Assembly: GCA_017651185.1 (NCBI GenBank)
Contig: JAGCDJ010000031.1
Location: forward strand, 92,959 to 156,958
Direction of reading: 5' to 3'
Length of the DNA stretch: 64,000 bases
Source of the DNA: Bacteroidales bacterium
GTDB taxonomy: Bacteria > Bacteroidota > Bacteroidia > Bacteroidales > ML635J-15
Positions 28,867 through 39,235 of this stretch are shown piece after piece. The notes beneath the pieces are model-generated. The model made no database searches and had not been told where the DNA came from. It was given only the letters and a program-made list of their open reading frames with translations. Position numbers and translations under genes: made by a program. Numbering within the stretch: position 1 is the first letter of the stretch; the number at the start of each line of letters is the position of its first letter.

Positions 28867-29720
28867 TGAAAGCATTGGTTTTCCCCGGACAGGGTTCGCA
28901 GTTTTCGGGTATGGGCAAGGACCTGTACGAAGCAAGTTCGAGTGCAAAAAAGATGTTTGAGCGTGCCGATGAGGTTCTAGGCTTTGGCTTGTCGGACATA
29001 ATGTTCAACGGCACCGACGAGGATTTGAAGCAGACAAAGGTTACTCAGCCAGCGGTTTTTCTTCATTCGGTGGTGATGTTCTACGAGAAGTTTGCAAATG
29101 AGAATTTTGGTATGGTTGCAGGGCATTCGCTTGGAGAATTTTCTGCCTTGGTTGCTGCTGGTGTGCTGAGTTTCGAGGATGCATTGGTTTTGGTGTCGAA
29201 GCGTGCAATGGCAATGCAGAAGGCATGTGAGAAGCGGAAATCGACTATGGCGGCAGTTATTCGTCTCGACCGCGAAATAGTTGAGCGTATATGTGCCGAA
29301 ACCGAAGGTATTGTTGTTCCTGCCAACTATAATAGTCCCGAGCAGATTGTGATTTCGGGTAGCGAGGAATCCATAGATGCAGCATGTGAGAAGATGAAAG
29401 AAGCGGGAGCAAGACGTGCATTGAAGTTGCAAGTTGGTGGAGCTTTCCATTCTCCGCTTATGGAGCCGGCCCGCGAGGAACTTGCTGAGGCAATTATGTC
29501 AACTCAGTTCTGCGATGCCAAGGTACCTATTTACCAGAATGTAGATGCAATGCCTCACCGTATGGCAAACGAAATCCGCGAAAATCTTGTAAAGCAGCTC
29601 ACAAGTGCCGTTCGCTGGAGCGATTCTGTAGTGAAAATGCACGCTGATGGAGCCGATGAATTTATTGAGGTTGGTCCTGGACAGGTGCTTACGGGGCTTG
29701 TTGGAAAGATATTGAAGTAG
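28866..29720 (+). CDS. fabD: Malonyl-CoA:ACP transacylase
   Basis: 284 residues. It loads malonyl groups onto acyl carrier protein for fatty-acid synthesis. Motifs: FPGQGSQFSGMGKDLYE at the N-terminus, the nucleophile in VAGHSLGEFSALVAAG (about residue 88), and the catalytic His in GGAFHSPLM (about 196). Coupled to folE by a one-base overlap and ended by a strong terminator. Confidence 0.97.
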   Translation: MKALVFPGQGSQFSGMGKDLYEASSSAKKMFERADEVLGFGLSDIMFNGTDEDLKQTKVTQPAVFLHSVVMFYEKFANENFGMVAGHSLGEFSALVAAGVLSFEDALVLVSKRAMAMQKACEKRKSTMAAVIRLDREIVERICAETEGIVVPANYNSPEQIVISGSEESIDAACEKMKEAGARRALKLQVGGAFHSPLMEPAREELAEAIMSTQFCDAKVPIYQNVDAMPHRMANEIRENLVKQLTSAVRWSDSVVKMHADGADEFIEVGPGQVLTGLVGKILK

Positions 29721-29748
29721 TAGGAAAATTGAATTGGAACATAAAATG

Positions 29749-29779
29749 ACTGCAGGTGTAAAACTTGCAGTTTTTTTTG
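29749..29779 (+). terminator. Terminator after fabD
   Basis: ACTGCAGGT (29749-29757) pairs with ACTTGCAGT (29763-29771), nine pairs including one G-T, followed by eight T's. Confidence 0.85.
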
Positions 29780-29868
29780 TTTTTTTTTAAGATAAATACT
29801 ATGAATAATTTTATTTATTTTAAGGTAGTGTATTTATAATAAACGTTTTGATTTGTAATATGTGAATT

Positions 29869-29915
29869 TATAATTTTCCAAATCTCAAAAAAAATATGAC
29901 TTTTGGAAAAATATA
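29869..29915. repeat. Left copy of 47-nt hairpin flanking the first ATPase gene
   Basis: Arms TATAATTTTCCAAA (29869-29882) and its complement at 29902-29915 pair with one mismatch around a 19-nt loop. A same-length copy in the same orientation lies at 31436-31482, beyond the gene, identical in the first 17 bases and in nearly all of the right arm. Confidence 0.8.
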
Positions 29916-29937
29916 ATCAAAAAAACATTTATTTTTG
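29902..29937 (+). promoter_or_regulatory. Promoter of the first ATPase gene, -33 box inside the hairpin arm
   Basis: TTTG (29902-29905) and TATTTTTG (29930-29937) are 24 bases apart. The -33 box is the first four bases of the right hairpin arm, so a protein on the hairpin would cover the promoter. Confidence 0.55.
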
Positions 29938-29954
29938 CGACAAATTATTTTACA

Positions 29955-31370
29955 ATGCTTATAGGTCGTAAAGAGGAACAAACCAGTCTATGGGATGCCT
30001 ACAATTCGGAAGAATCAGAGTTTGTCGCTGTATATGGTCGTCGCCGTGTGGGCAAGACATTTTTGGTAAGGGAAACCTTTGGCGATAAGTTTTCTTTTTA
30101 TCATTCAGGACTTGCAAATTCAACAATGGAGGAGCAGTTGAAGAACTTCTGGCTATCGTTGAAACAGTACGGCTACAAAGGAGAACAACCAGCAAGTTGG
30201 CTCGATGCTTTTTATGAATTGGGGCGTCTGTTGTCGCGACGTAAGATGAAGCGCAAGGTGGTATTTATTGACGAATTGCCGTGGATGGATACGCCAAAGT
30301 CGAAGTTTTTGCCAGCTTTCGAGCATTTTTGGAATGGATGGGCATCGGCTCGAAATGATATTTTGTTGATAATTTGTGGAAGCGCAACATCGTGGATTGT
30401 ACGCAAAGTATTTCATAATCATGGTGGTTTGCACAATAGGGTTACTTATCGCATTCCGCTTAAGCCGTTTTCGCTTTACGAGTGCGAACAGTTTTCGAAG
30501 CACAAGTCGTTAGGGTTCAACCGTCGCCAGATTGCTGAGGCATATATGGCACTTGGCGGAATACCATATTATTGGAAGTCTTTGACAAAGGGCTTGAGCG
30601 TTGCGCAGAATTTCGACAAGCTGTTTTTCGCCGAAGATGCAATAATGAAAAATGAATTTCAAGAATTGTATGCGTCGTTGTTTAAAAATGAGGAGCATTA
30701 CATAAAGATTGTCCAGGCATTAGGAACAAGAAAGGCGGGGATGACGCGTGATGAAATCATAAAAAATACAGGAATAGATGGAAGTGGCGCATTTTCGAGT
30801 TATCTTGCCGACTTAGAGCAGAGCGGTTTTATCCGCAAGTACAATGTATTTGGACGAAAGACAAAGGGTGCGTTATGGCAGCTTATTGATAATTATACCT
30901 TGTTTTATTTCTCGTTTATTGCAAACCGGACTGGAAACGATGAGAATTTTTGGACTCGATCTATAAATACGCCTGCGTATAATGTATGGTGTGGATTGTC
31001 ATTTGAGCGAGTTTGCCTACAGCATATTCGTCAGATAAAGTTGGGGTTAAGCATTGCAGGTACTGTTTCCGATGTTTATGCGTGGCGGACTATGTCTGGC
31101 GATGGACATTTGGGAGCTCAAATAGATATGGTTATCGACCGAAACGACAAGGTAATAAACTTGTGCGAGATGAAATATTCCGAGTATGAGTATTCACTTA
31201 CCGCCGATGACATATCCAACTTGATAAACAAGAAGAAAGCATTTGTTTCGGAGACAAAAACGCGCAAGGCTGTGCAGTTTACTATGATAACATCATGCGG
31301 ATTGGCACATAACCAATATAGTAACAATATACACTCTGAACTTGTGCTAGAAGATCTTTTTAAGGAATAG
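29955..31370 (+). CDS. Archaeal-type (STAND-like) ATPase with C-terminal DUF234 nuclease-like domain, copy 1
   Basis: 471 residues. Walker A is VYGRRRVGKTF (about 27-37), Walker B is KVVFIDELPWMD, and a sensor-like stretch ICGSATSWIV follows: the pattern of the ATPase_2 (PF01637) group of P-loop ATPases. A winged-helix-like region (GMTRDEIIKNTGIDGSGAFS) follows, then a C-terminal DUF234-type domain with a PD-(D/E)XK-like arrangement: AQIDMVIDR...LCEMKYS (Asp ~390, Glu-x-Lys ~405). Such genes are amplified in Bacteroidota and archaea and have no settled function. A paralogue lies at 58018-59451. Alone on its transcript; bracketed by the 47-nt hairpins. Confidence 0.88.
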   Translation: MLIGRKEEQTSLWDAYNSEESEFVAVYGRRRVGKTFLVRETFGDKFSFYHSGLANSTMEEQLKNFWLSLKQYGYKGEQPASWLDAFYELGRLLSRRKMKRKVVFIDELPWMDTPKSKFLPAFEHFWNGWASARNDILLIICGSATSWIVRKVFHNHGGLHNRVTYRIPLKPFSLYECEQFSKHKSLGFNRRQIAEAYMALGGIPYYWKSLTKGLSVAQNFDKLFFAEDAIMKNEFQELYASLFKNEEHYIKIVQALGTRKAGMTRDEIIKNTGIDGSGAFSSYLADLEQSGFIRKYNVFGRKTKGALWQLIDNYTLFYFSFIANRTGNDENFWTRSINTPAYNVWCGLSFERVCLQHIRQIKLGLSIAGTVSDVYAWRTMSGDGHLGAQIDMVIDRNDKVINLCEMKYSEYEYSLTADDISNLINKKKAFVSETKTRKAVQFTMITSCGLAHNQYSNNIHSELVLEDLFKE

Positions 31371-31435
31371 AATAATTTTGAAAGTTTTAATTTAGTATGT
31401 TTGTAATTAGTGTATTGTGTGTGATTTGTTGGTTT

Positions 31436-31482
31436 TATAATTTTCCAAATCTAGTAAAAAATGTACGATTTGGAAAAGTATA
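31436..31482. repeat. Right copy of the 47-nt hairpin flanking the first ATPase gene
   Basis: Arms of 16 bases (31436-31451 and 31467-31482) pair with a single mismatch around a 15-nt loop. It starts 66 bases after the ATPase stop. Without a T-run directly after it, it is a poor terminator, and its similarity to the upstream copy makes it a flanking repeat. Confidence 0.8.
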
Positions 31483-31844
31483 GGTGTATTTTACAAACTA
31501 TATTCTATACGACAGAAATTTAGATTTGATATAATATATTTTTAACTACTTTTGCAAGGAGTCGGCAATCTCTGTTGCTGTTTTTTTGGGGGGGTATCAA
31601 TACAAAAAACAAATGAATCATTGCACAAATAAAACGAAATATACACCCGCAAAATGTTACATTCGTTCTAAGTGCCGATTGTTTTTGTGCCGAATATCAG
31701 CATTTGTAATGCAGAAAACCACACCTAAAATAGGTAACCCATTTTAGGTTGTATTTTGAGAAAATGGGATTCTCTGATATGCCAGTGAACTAAAGGTTGC
31801 AAATCCATACAACATTAGTAATTCATTTTCCTCACCTTAATTTT
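31483..31844. other. AT-rich gene-free stretch with palindrome and homopolymer junction
   Basis: No credible gene. Contents: a promoter-like TTTG (31525-31528) with TACTTTTG (31547-31554) that leads to no gene; a short stem (31563-31568 with 31575-31580) followed directly by seven T's and seven G's (31581-31594); a direct repeat of GTGCCGA near 31675-31695; and an imperfect 27-bp palindrome (31723-31749, arms ACCTAAAATAGGT and near-complement) that could be an operator. Confidence 0.5.
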
Positions 31845-31875
31845 TTTGAGTCATCAAGGAAAATATTTAATTTTG
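31845..31875 (+). promoter_or_regulatory. Promoter of ligA
   Basis: TTTG (31845-31848) and TAATTTTG (31868-31875), 19 bases apart, about 65 bases before the ATG. Confidence 0.65.
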
Positions 31876-31925
31876 CAGAGCAATAAAGTTGGGGCAAGAA
31901 ATTGCTTTGAATTTATATAAATTAG

Positions 31926-33935
<2,010 letters not shown>

Positions 33936-33952
33936 TAATTCTCTTCTTTTTT

Positions 33953-34027
33953 GTCATCTTGAACTTGTTTCAAGATCTGAAAAAAGGAGAGATTGATTAA
34001 CAGATGCTGAAACGAGTTCAGCATGAC
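33953..34027. repeat. Inverted pair of REP-like palindromes
   Basis: Two 27-base sequences (33953-33979 and 34001-34027) are inverted copies with about five differences, separated by 21 bases. Each is itself a small palindrome: ATCTTGAA/TTTCAAGAT and ATGCTGAA/TTCAGCAT. A single member recurs at 48885-48908. Translated in one frame this type gives the familiar spurious LNSFQHL and LKQVQDD peptides, a hallmark of dispersed intergenic repeats. Confidence 0.8.
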
Positions 34028-34061
34028 TATTAAGAGAAACAGTTGAAATAAAGAAACAATC

Positions 34062-35363
34062 ATGAATTTTGACGAACTACGAATTTCAAAACAACTGATA
34101 AATGCCCTCGAGGACATTGATATAGTGGAGCCAACGCCTATTCAGGAAAAGTGTTTCCCGAAAATTTCATCTGGTGCGGATGTGGTTGGCGTGGCACAGA
34201 CTGGTACTGGTAAGACATTCGCATATCTTTTGCCGATTTTCAATTCGCTAGAATTTTCGGAGCAGAAAAATCCACGCGTGCTTGTGCTTGTGCCAACTCG
34301 CGAGTTAGCCGTGCAAGTGCGAGACGAAGCCGAGAAGCTTGCAAAATACAAGAGTTACCGCATAAAATGCGTATATGGTGGAGCAAATATAAATACGCAG
34401 AAGGATAACATTTATTCCGAAGGTTGCGATGTGCTTATAGGTACGCCTGGACGAATATTCGACATTGCTGTAACAGGCGTCTTGCGTTTCCCTTCGATAA
34501 AGAAACTTGTAATTGATGAAGTAGATGAGATGTTAAGTTTGGGTTTCCGTCCTCAGTTGGAGCAAATTTTTGAGATGTTACCCCAAAAGCGCCAGTCGAT
34601 GATGTTTTCATCAACTTTGACCGATGAGGTAACCTCGTTTATACAAAAGCATTTCCGTAATCCGGAAACCATCGAGGTTACAAGGCGTTGTACGCCAGTG
34701 GAGAAGATTGAACAACAAGTTTACAAGTTGCCAAATTTTAATACTAAGGTTAACTTCTTGTCTGATATTCTGGCTGATGCAGAAGAGTATCCAAAAGTTC
34801 TGATTTTTGCCGAAAGCAAGAAGCAGGCAGACAGATTGTTCGATATGCTTGATCAAAAATTCCCTGATAGAGTAGGGGTTACACATTCAAACAAATCGCA
34901 GAACTTCCGCTTCAATGCCGTGAAAAATTTCGAATCTGGCAAGTACAATATCCTGATAGCAACAGATGTAGTGGCTCGTGGAATTGATTTTACTGATGTT
35001 TCGCATGTGGTGAATATGTCGCCGCCAGAAAATCCTATTGACTACATACATAGGATTGGTCGTACTGGCCGTGCCGATAAGGATGGTGTTTCCTTGCTTC
35101 TTGTTGCACCTTACGAGGAAGAAAAGTATGCCGAGGTCTGCAATCTTGCAGGAAGTAATATTGTTGAGCATGAAGTCCCAGAGAGTGTCGCAATATCTAA
35201 TATTTTGCTCGAGGAGGAAAAACCGACTGTTACCCACAAGATATATCTGAAAGCGCCATCGTTGAAAAATTCGGGTGGAGCATTCCACGAGAGAAGCGAT
35301 AAGCGCAAGAAGGTAAATTCTGGCGGACTTAAAGCAAAGGCAAAACGCAAAAGAGGAAAGTAG
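34062..35363 (+). CDS. DEAD-box RNA helicase
   Basis: 433 residues. All core motifs are visible: the Q-motif (PTPIQEKCFP), Walker A AQTGTGKTF, PTRELAVQV, TPGRI, the box II motif as DEVD (VIDEVDEML), SSTLT in place of SAT, IATDVVARGIDF and HRIGRTGR. Box II is DEVD instead of DEAD. A basic C-terminal tail (KRKKVNSGGLKAKAKRKRGK) probably binds RNA. Members unwind RNA in ribosome assembly, mRNA decay or cold adaptation; the exact role is not readable. Confidence 0.93.
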   Translation: MNFDELRISKQLINALEDIDIVEPTPIQEKCFPKISSGADVVGVAQTGTGKTFAYLLPIFNSLEFSEQKNPRVLVLVPTRELAVQVRDEAEKLAKYKSYRIKCVYGGANINTQKDNIYSEGCDVLIGTPGRIFDIAVTGVLRFPSIKKLVIDEVDEMLSLGFRPQLEQIFEMLPQKRQSMMFSSTLTDEVTSFIQKHFRNPETIEVTRRCTPVEKIEQQVYKLPNFNTKVNFLSDILADAEEYPKVLIFAESKKQADRLFDMLDQKFPDRVGVTHSNKSQNFRFNAVKNFESGKYNILIATDVVARGIDFTDVSHVVNMSPPENPIDYIHRIGRTGRADKDGVSLLLVAPYEEEKYAEVCNLAGSNIVEHEVPESVAISNILLEEEKPTVTHKIYLKAPSLKNSGGAFHERSDKRKKVNSGGLKAKAKRKRGK

Positions 35364-35370
35364 AAAATAA

Positions 35371-35397
35371 AAAAGCAAGAGAATTTCTCTTGCTTTT
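35371..35397. terminator. Bidirectional terminator between the helicase and flavodoxin genes
   Basis: A 12-13 bp stem, AAAAGCAAGAGA and its exact complement, with a minimal loop and A/T runs on both sides, lies between convergent genes. Confidence 0.9.
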
Positions 35398-35418
35398 TGT
35401 TTTTATTAGAATGAGATG

Positions 35419-36006
35419 CTATTTCCTAATTTCATTTACAAAGTTTTCCAATTCTTGCTTTGTGGCATTGTTCAGTAGTTTGCCATTTTTCCAGATGGTT
35501 TTTGGATAGGCTGCTTTTAGGTCTTCACAGGCTTGGTCAATAGTGCTTCCACCAGATGTTGCAAATGGAATTGCCGTTTTCTCATCGAAATTGTAGGCTT
35601 CCATGAAGGTATTTATTATTGTTGGACAAGTGTACCACCAAATAGGGAAACCGACAAAAACCACATTGTAATCATCAATGTTTAGGTTCGATTTCTTTAT
35701 TGCTGGACGCGAGGATTTGTCTTTCATTTCTATCGATGAGCGCGAAAGAGAGTCTCTCCAGTTCAGATCGTCTTCGGTATAGAGTTGTTCCGGTTGGATT
35801 TCGTAAAGGTCTGCATTTGCGACCTCGGCAAGTTGTGTTGCCACTTGCTTTGTTACTCCTGATGCTGAAAAATAAGCGACTAATGTTTTCATTTCCTTTG
35901 TTTCGTTTTGAGGTTCATTTTGATTTTCTGATTGTTTTTCACCATTTGCACAAGCGCATACACATAATGCGAGCGCAAGTACCGAAATAATAGTTGTTTT
36001 CTTCAT
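35419..36006 (-). CDS. Flavodoxin-like lipoprotein
   Basis: 195 residues. The N-terminus is a lipoprotein signal (LALALCVCACANGE) followed by a polar linker, so the flavodoxin domain is predicted outside the cytoplasm. The domain starts TLVAYFSASGVTKQVATQLA, a long-chain flavodoxin-type phosphate loop (though GxTxxVA is slightly altered), followed by VVFVGFPIWWYTCPTIINTF and IPFATSGGSTIDQ, which line the FMN site. Related proteins in Bacteroidota are mostly cytoplasmic, so the lipobox is notable. Electron partner unknown. It stands alone, with TATATTTG 27 bases upstream as a promoter candidate. Confidence 0.85.
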   Translation of the reverse strand: MKKTTIISVLALALCVCACANGEKQSENQNEPQNETKEMKTLVAYFSASGVTKQVATQLAEVANADLYEIQPEQLYTEDDLNWRDSLSRSSIEMKDKSSRPAIKKSNLNIDDYNVVFVGFPIWWYTCPTIINTFMEAYNFDEKTAIPFATSGGSTIDQACEDLKAAYPKTIWKNGKLLNNATKQELENFVNEIRK

Positions 36007-36032
36007 TGATTAATGTTTTTAGTTTTATTGTG

Positions 36033-36040
36033 CAAATATA
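36033..36040 (-). promoter_or_regulatory. Candidate -7 box for the flavodoxin gene
   Basis: TATATTTG on the minus strand, 26 bases before the ATG. No well-placed -33 box. Confidence 0.45.
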
Positions 36041-36064
36041 GTATAAAAATGAGATTTTGCTACG

Positions 36065-36098
36065 AAAAACAAAAGGCGTCCGAAATGAACGCCCTTTG
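36065..36098 (-). terminator. Terminator of the rplM-rpsI-rpsB-tsf operon
   Basis: Arms 36070-36079 and 36089-36098 (AAGGCGT with ACGCCCTT at the core) pair with one mismatch and are followed on the minus strand by five T's, 24 bases after the tsf stop. Confidence 0.85.
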
Positions 36099-36121
36099 TC
36101 TGATAGAATTATGAAAAAACA

Positions 36122-37117
36122 TTAATTTTTCAAACCGAATCTTATGAAACTTGTTGCAACAAGTCCCTTTTCAACAGATTCCAGATACTGAGCGATTGAA
36201 ACCTTTGAATCGGAGATGTATGCCTGATTCATAAGGGTTGATTCCTTGTAGAACTTCTGCATACGACCGTTTGCGATAGCGGTAATCTTAGCTTCTGGCA
36301 TAGTAGCTACGGTAGCTTCGGTTACTTCGGTTCTAATCTTACGAGCTTCGTCTGCCTGTTCCTTAGTAATCCATCCCTTAGCCATGTTGCTTTCGATATG
36401 GTCATCGCTGTCAACGAGGTTCGGGTTGATGCCAGCTTTCTTCAAAGCAGCGTCAACTGCCTTTGCGCTGAGTTCGAGCTTAGTCTTGTTGATTGCAACT
36501 GAGAATTCTTCGTCCTTAACTTTCTGTGGAACTGATTGTTCGTCAACAGCAACAGGATTCATAGCGGTTACCTGCATTGCAACGTTGCGGCCAACCTGAC
36601 GGTCAACAACCTTGTTAAGACCGATAACGGTTGCGAGCTTGTTTCCGTTGTGGATGTATTCAACAACGTAAGGAGCTTCCATCTTGTTGTAGTAAGCAAG
36701 TTCCATCTTTTCGCCTGTAACACCGCTTCTTTCGGTGATAGCATCAGCTATGGTCTTTCCATTGAGAGTCATTGCCTTAAGAGCTTCGAGGTCAGCAGGA
36801 AGATTGTCGCAAGCAACTTTAAGGATGTCCTTTGCGAGGTTTACGAAATCGTCGTTCTTAGCAACAAAGTCTGTTTCACAGCTCAATGCGATAACAACAC
36901 CAATGGTATTGTTCTTTGCAGTACCAGCGAGAACAGCACCTTCGGTAGCTTCGCGGTCAGCACGCTTGTTAGCGATAGCAAGACCTCTTTCCCTGATAAG
37001 ATCCTTTGCCTTTTCGAAATCACCGTCAGCTTCTGTCAATGCCTTCTTGCAGTCCATCATGCCTGCACCGGTTATGTCTCTAAGTTTCTTTACGTCAGCA
37101 GCACTTATATTTGCCAT
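36122..37117 (-). CDS. tsf: Elongation factor Ts
   Basis: 331 residues. It recycles EF-Tu by exchanging GDP for GTP. The N-terminal UBA-like part reads VKKLRDITGAGMMDCKKAL, and the EF-Tu contact segment is SCETDFVAKNDDF. The length is above the ~280 residues of many bacteria but, from memory, ordinary for Bacteroidales. Placed 24 bases after rpsB, the classic pairing. Confidence 0.98.
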   Translation of the reverse strand: MANISAADVKKLRDITGAGMMDCKKALTEADGDFEKAKDLIRERGLAIANKRADREATEGAVLAGTAKNNTIGVVIALSCETDFVAKNDDFVNLAKDILKVACDNLPADLEALKAMTLNGKTIADAITERSGVTGEKMELAYYNKMEAPYVVEYIHNGNKLATVIGLNKVVDRQVGRNVAMQVTAMNPVAVDEQSVPQKVKDEEFSVAINKTKLELSAKAVDAALKKAGINPNLVDSDDHIESNMAKGWITKEQADEARKIRTEVTEATVATMPEAKITAIANGRMQKFYKESTLMNQAYISDSKVSIAQYLESVEKGLVATSFIRFGLKN

Positions 37118-37141
37118 TGTCTTTCAGTTTTTACGTTAATA

Positions 37142-37972
37142 CTAGTTTTCTTCGGTTTCTGCAACCTCGACATGAGCTTCCTCAACATGTTCCTTCTTTG
37201 CTGAAGTTCTTCTCTGTCTCTTTCTTTCTACTGGTTGTTCTTCTCCTTCTTCAACAACTTCCTTTGCAGTGTTTTCCTTTTCAACTGCTCTTTCGTCCAA
37301 ACCTTCCTTTATTGCCTGGCACATTGTCGAAACGATAAGTTGGATTGACTTTGAAGCATCGTCGTTTGCTGGAATTGGGAAATCAGCGTTCTTTGGGTCA
37401 GAATTGGTATCAACCATTGCAAATACAGGAATACCCAATCTTTGAGCTTCGTGAACAGCAATCTTTTCCTTCAGTATGTCAACTACGAAAAGTGCTGCTG
37501 GGAGTCTTGACAAGTCAGCGATAGAACCGAGGTTCTTTTCCAACTTAGCTCTCTGACGGCTGATTTGCAACTGTTCGCGCTTCGACAATGATGCGAATGT
37601 TCCATCGCTTATCATCTTGTCGATTGACGACATTTTCTTTACTGCCTTACGGATTGTCGGGAAGTTGGTGAGCATACCACCAGGCCAGCGTTCTGTTACG
37701 AACGGCATTCCAACCTTTGTTACTTCTTCGGAAACGATGTCCTTAGCTTGCTTCTTTGTAGCTACGAACAAAACTTTTCTTCCGTCTTTTACTAATCTTT
37801 TCATTGCTTCTGCAGCTTCGTCAACCTTTACGGCTGTCTTGTGCAGGTCGATGATATGGATACCGTTGCGCTCCATGAAGATGTAAGGAGCCATTGCGGG
37901 ATTCCATTTGCGCTTGAGGTGACCAAAGTGTACGCCTGCCTCGAGCAACTGATCAAATGTTAATCTTGACAT
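37142..37972 (-). CDS. rpsB: Ribosomal protein uS2
   Basis: 276 residues. Typical S2 segments: GVHFGHLKRKWNPAMAPYIF, ERWPGGMLTNFPTI, and IPVFAMVDTNSDP. The C-terminus has a charged extension (KENTAKEVVEEGEEQPVERK) of about 40 residues not needed for the core fold. The 110-base gap to rpsI upstream contains no gene and could hold the S2 autoregulatory leader known elsewhere, but no clear structure was made out. Confidence 0.98.
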   Translation of the reverse strand: MSRLTFDQLLEAGVHFGHLKRKWNPAMAPYIFMERNGIHIIDLHKTAVKVDEAAEAMKRLVKDGRKVLFVATKKQAKDIVSEEVTKVGMPFVTERWPGGMLTNFPTIRKAVKKMSSIDKMISDGTFASLSKREQLQISRQRAKLEKNLGSIADLSRLPAALFVVDILKEKIAVHEAQRLGIPVFAMVDTNSDPKNADFPIPANDDASKSIQLIVSTMCQAIKEGLDERAVEKENTAKEVVEEGEEQPVERKRQRRTSAKKEHVEEAHVEVAETEEN

Positions 37973-38082
37973 TTTAAAAAATTTAAGTTTACATTCTGTA
38001 GTAACAATCGCGGAGTAGAATCTCGAAAGACCATCTCCACGATTTAGATACTAAACTTTGTTTATAATTCACTAAAAAAATA

Positions 38083-38469
38083 CTAACGCTTGCTGAACTG
38101 GAATCTCTTACGAGCTTTCTTCTGTCCGGGTTTCTTTCTTTCAACAACCCTCGAGTCGCGTGAGAGGAAACCGCATGGCTTCAAGCTAGCCCTGTATTCC
38201 GGATCTACCTTCAACAATGCCCTTGATATACCAAGGCGCAAAGCTTCAGCCTGACCTCTTACACCACCACCATCTATGTTGGCCTTTACATCGTAGCAGT
38301 CCATCTTGTCCAATGTCAAGAACGGTTGCTTTACGATATACTGGTACTGCATAATCGGGAAGTATTCTTCCATTTTGCGGTTGTTAACCGTGATGTTTCC
38401 TTTTCCTTCGCTTAGGTAAACTCTTGCGACAGCAGCTTTTCTGCGACCTAATGCATTAAATACGTCCAT
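38083..38469 (-). CDS. rpsI: Ribosomal protein uS9
   Basis: 128 residues. GRRKAAVARVYLSEGKG at the start, GGGVRGQAEALRLGISRAL in the middle, and the basic tail KKARKRFQFSKR that reaches the decoding site of the 30S subunit. Two bases after rplM. Confidence 0.98.
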   Translation of the reverse strand: MDVFNALGRRKAAVARVYLSEGKGNITVNNRKMEEYFPIMQYQYIVKQPFLTLDKMDCYDVKANIDGGGVRGQAEALRLGISRALLKVDPEYRASLKPCGFLSRDSRVVERKKPGQKKARKRFQFSKR

Positions 38470-38471
38470 GC

Positions 38472-38927
38472 TTATTTAATTGTGTTTAAATCCAACTTTG
38501 TCGGGTTCTGAGCTTCGTGCTTGTGCTCGCTACCAACGTAAACTTTCAAATTTCTGAACAATTCGCTTCCGAGACGGTTCTTCGGCAACATTCCCTTGAT
38601 TGCATGTTCAATGATGCGTGCAGGGTGCTTTTCAAGCATTTCAATAGGAGTTTCAACCTTCTGTCCGCCAGGATAACCAGAGTGTCTGATGTATTCCTTG
38701 TCGGTGAGTTTCTTACCTGTTAATACAACCTTCTCAGCATTGATGATGATGACATTGTCGCCACAATCTACATGCGGAGTGTATTCGGGTTTGTGCTTTC
38801 CTCTCAGTACGTAAGCTACTTTCGAAGCCAAACGTCCGAGGATTTCGCCTTCGGCATCGACAACATACCACTGCTTGTTAACAGTTTCCTTGTTTGCCGA
38901 TATTGTTCTGTAAACCAATGTTTTCAC
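38472..38927 (-). CDS. rplM: Ribosomal protein uL13
   Basis: 151 residues. [40 protein letters not shown] and RHSGYPGG identify L13 of the 50S subunit. The start codon is GTG (38925-38927 on the minus strand); the N-terminus lines up with normal L13 starts, so this is accepted. First gene of the L13-S9-S2-EF-Ts operon. Confidence 0.97.
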   Translation of the reverse strand: MKTLVYRTISANKETVNKQWYVVDAEGEILGRLASKVAYVLRGKHKPEYTPHVDCGDNVIIINAEKVVLTGKKLTDKEYIRHSGYPGGQKVETPIEMLEKHPARIIEHAIKGMLPKNRLGSELFRNLKVYVGSEHKHEAQNPTKLDLNTIK

Positions 38928-39235
38928 TTTAAAAAATCTTCTTTTAAATTAATAAATTAAATTCCTTAGGCTGGATGACCAAACGGACTGCAAAAGTAAT
39001 ACTTTTTTTATTATCCAAAAATCTTTTTTTGCTTTTTCTTTAAAAAATATTTTGTCGATAAGTTGTTGAGTAGTAAGAACTAAAATTTACCCTTTTTTGT
39101 TCAGGTTTTGACTGTTGTTTTGTCGCAAATGGCACCATTATATAATATATAGGTATGCCTGGCGGAAAACTATTTGGGCGAAGGGTTGCGGATTTTGCAA
39201 AAAACACTTACCTTCGCAAACCGATATTTATTGTT
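38928..39235. other. Gene-free divergent promoter region between rplM and the stress-protein gene
   Basis: Besides the rplM promoter the stretch is AT-rich with T and A runs. Toward the plus-strand gene the only promoter-like match is TACCTTCG (39210-39217), one base off TAnnTTTG. No other structure is seen. Confidence 0.4.
38991..39019 (-). promoter_or_regulatory. Promoter of the rplM operon
   Basis: On the minus strand TTTG (39016-39019) and TACTTTTG (38991-38998), 17 bases apart, with a leader of about 60 bases to the GTG start. Confidence 0.6.

Noticed and set aside
31563..31594. Strong terminator or short RNA at the T7-G7 junction
   Set aside because: The stem has only six pairs with one wobble, and the product would be about 25 nt; kept only as part of the gene-free stretch.
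36536..37204. Plus-strand frame of 222 codons opposite tsf
   Set aside because: Antisense to elongation factor Ts; Cys- and Val-rich shadow with no domain.
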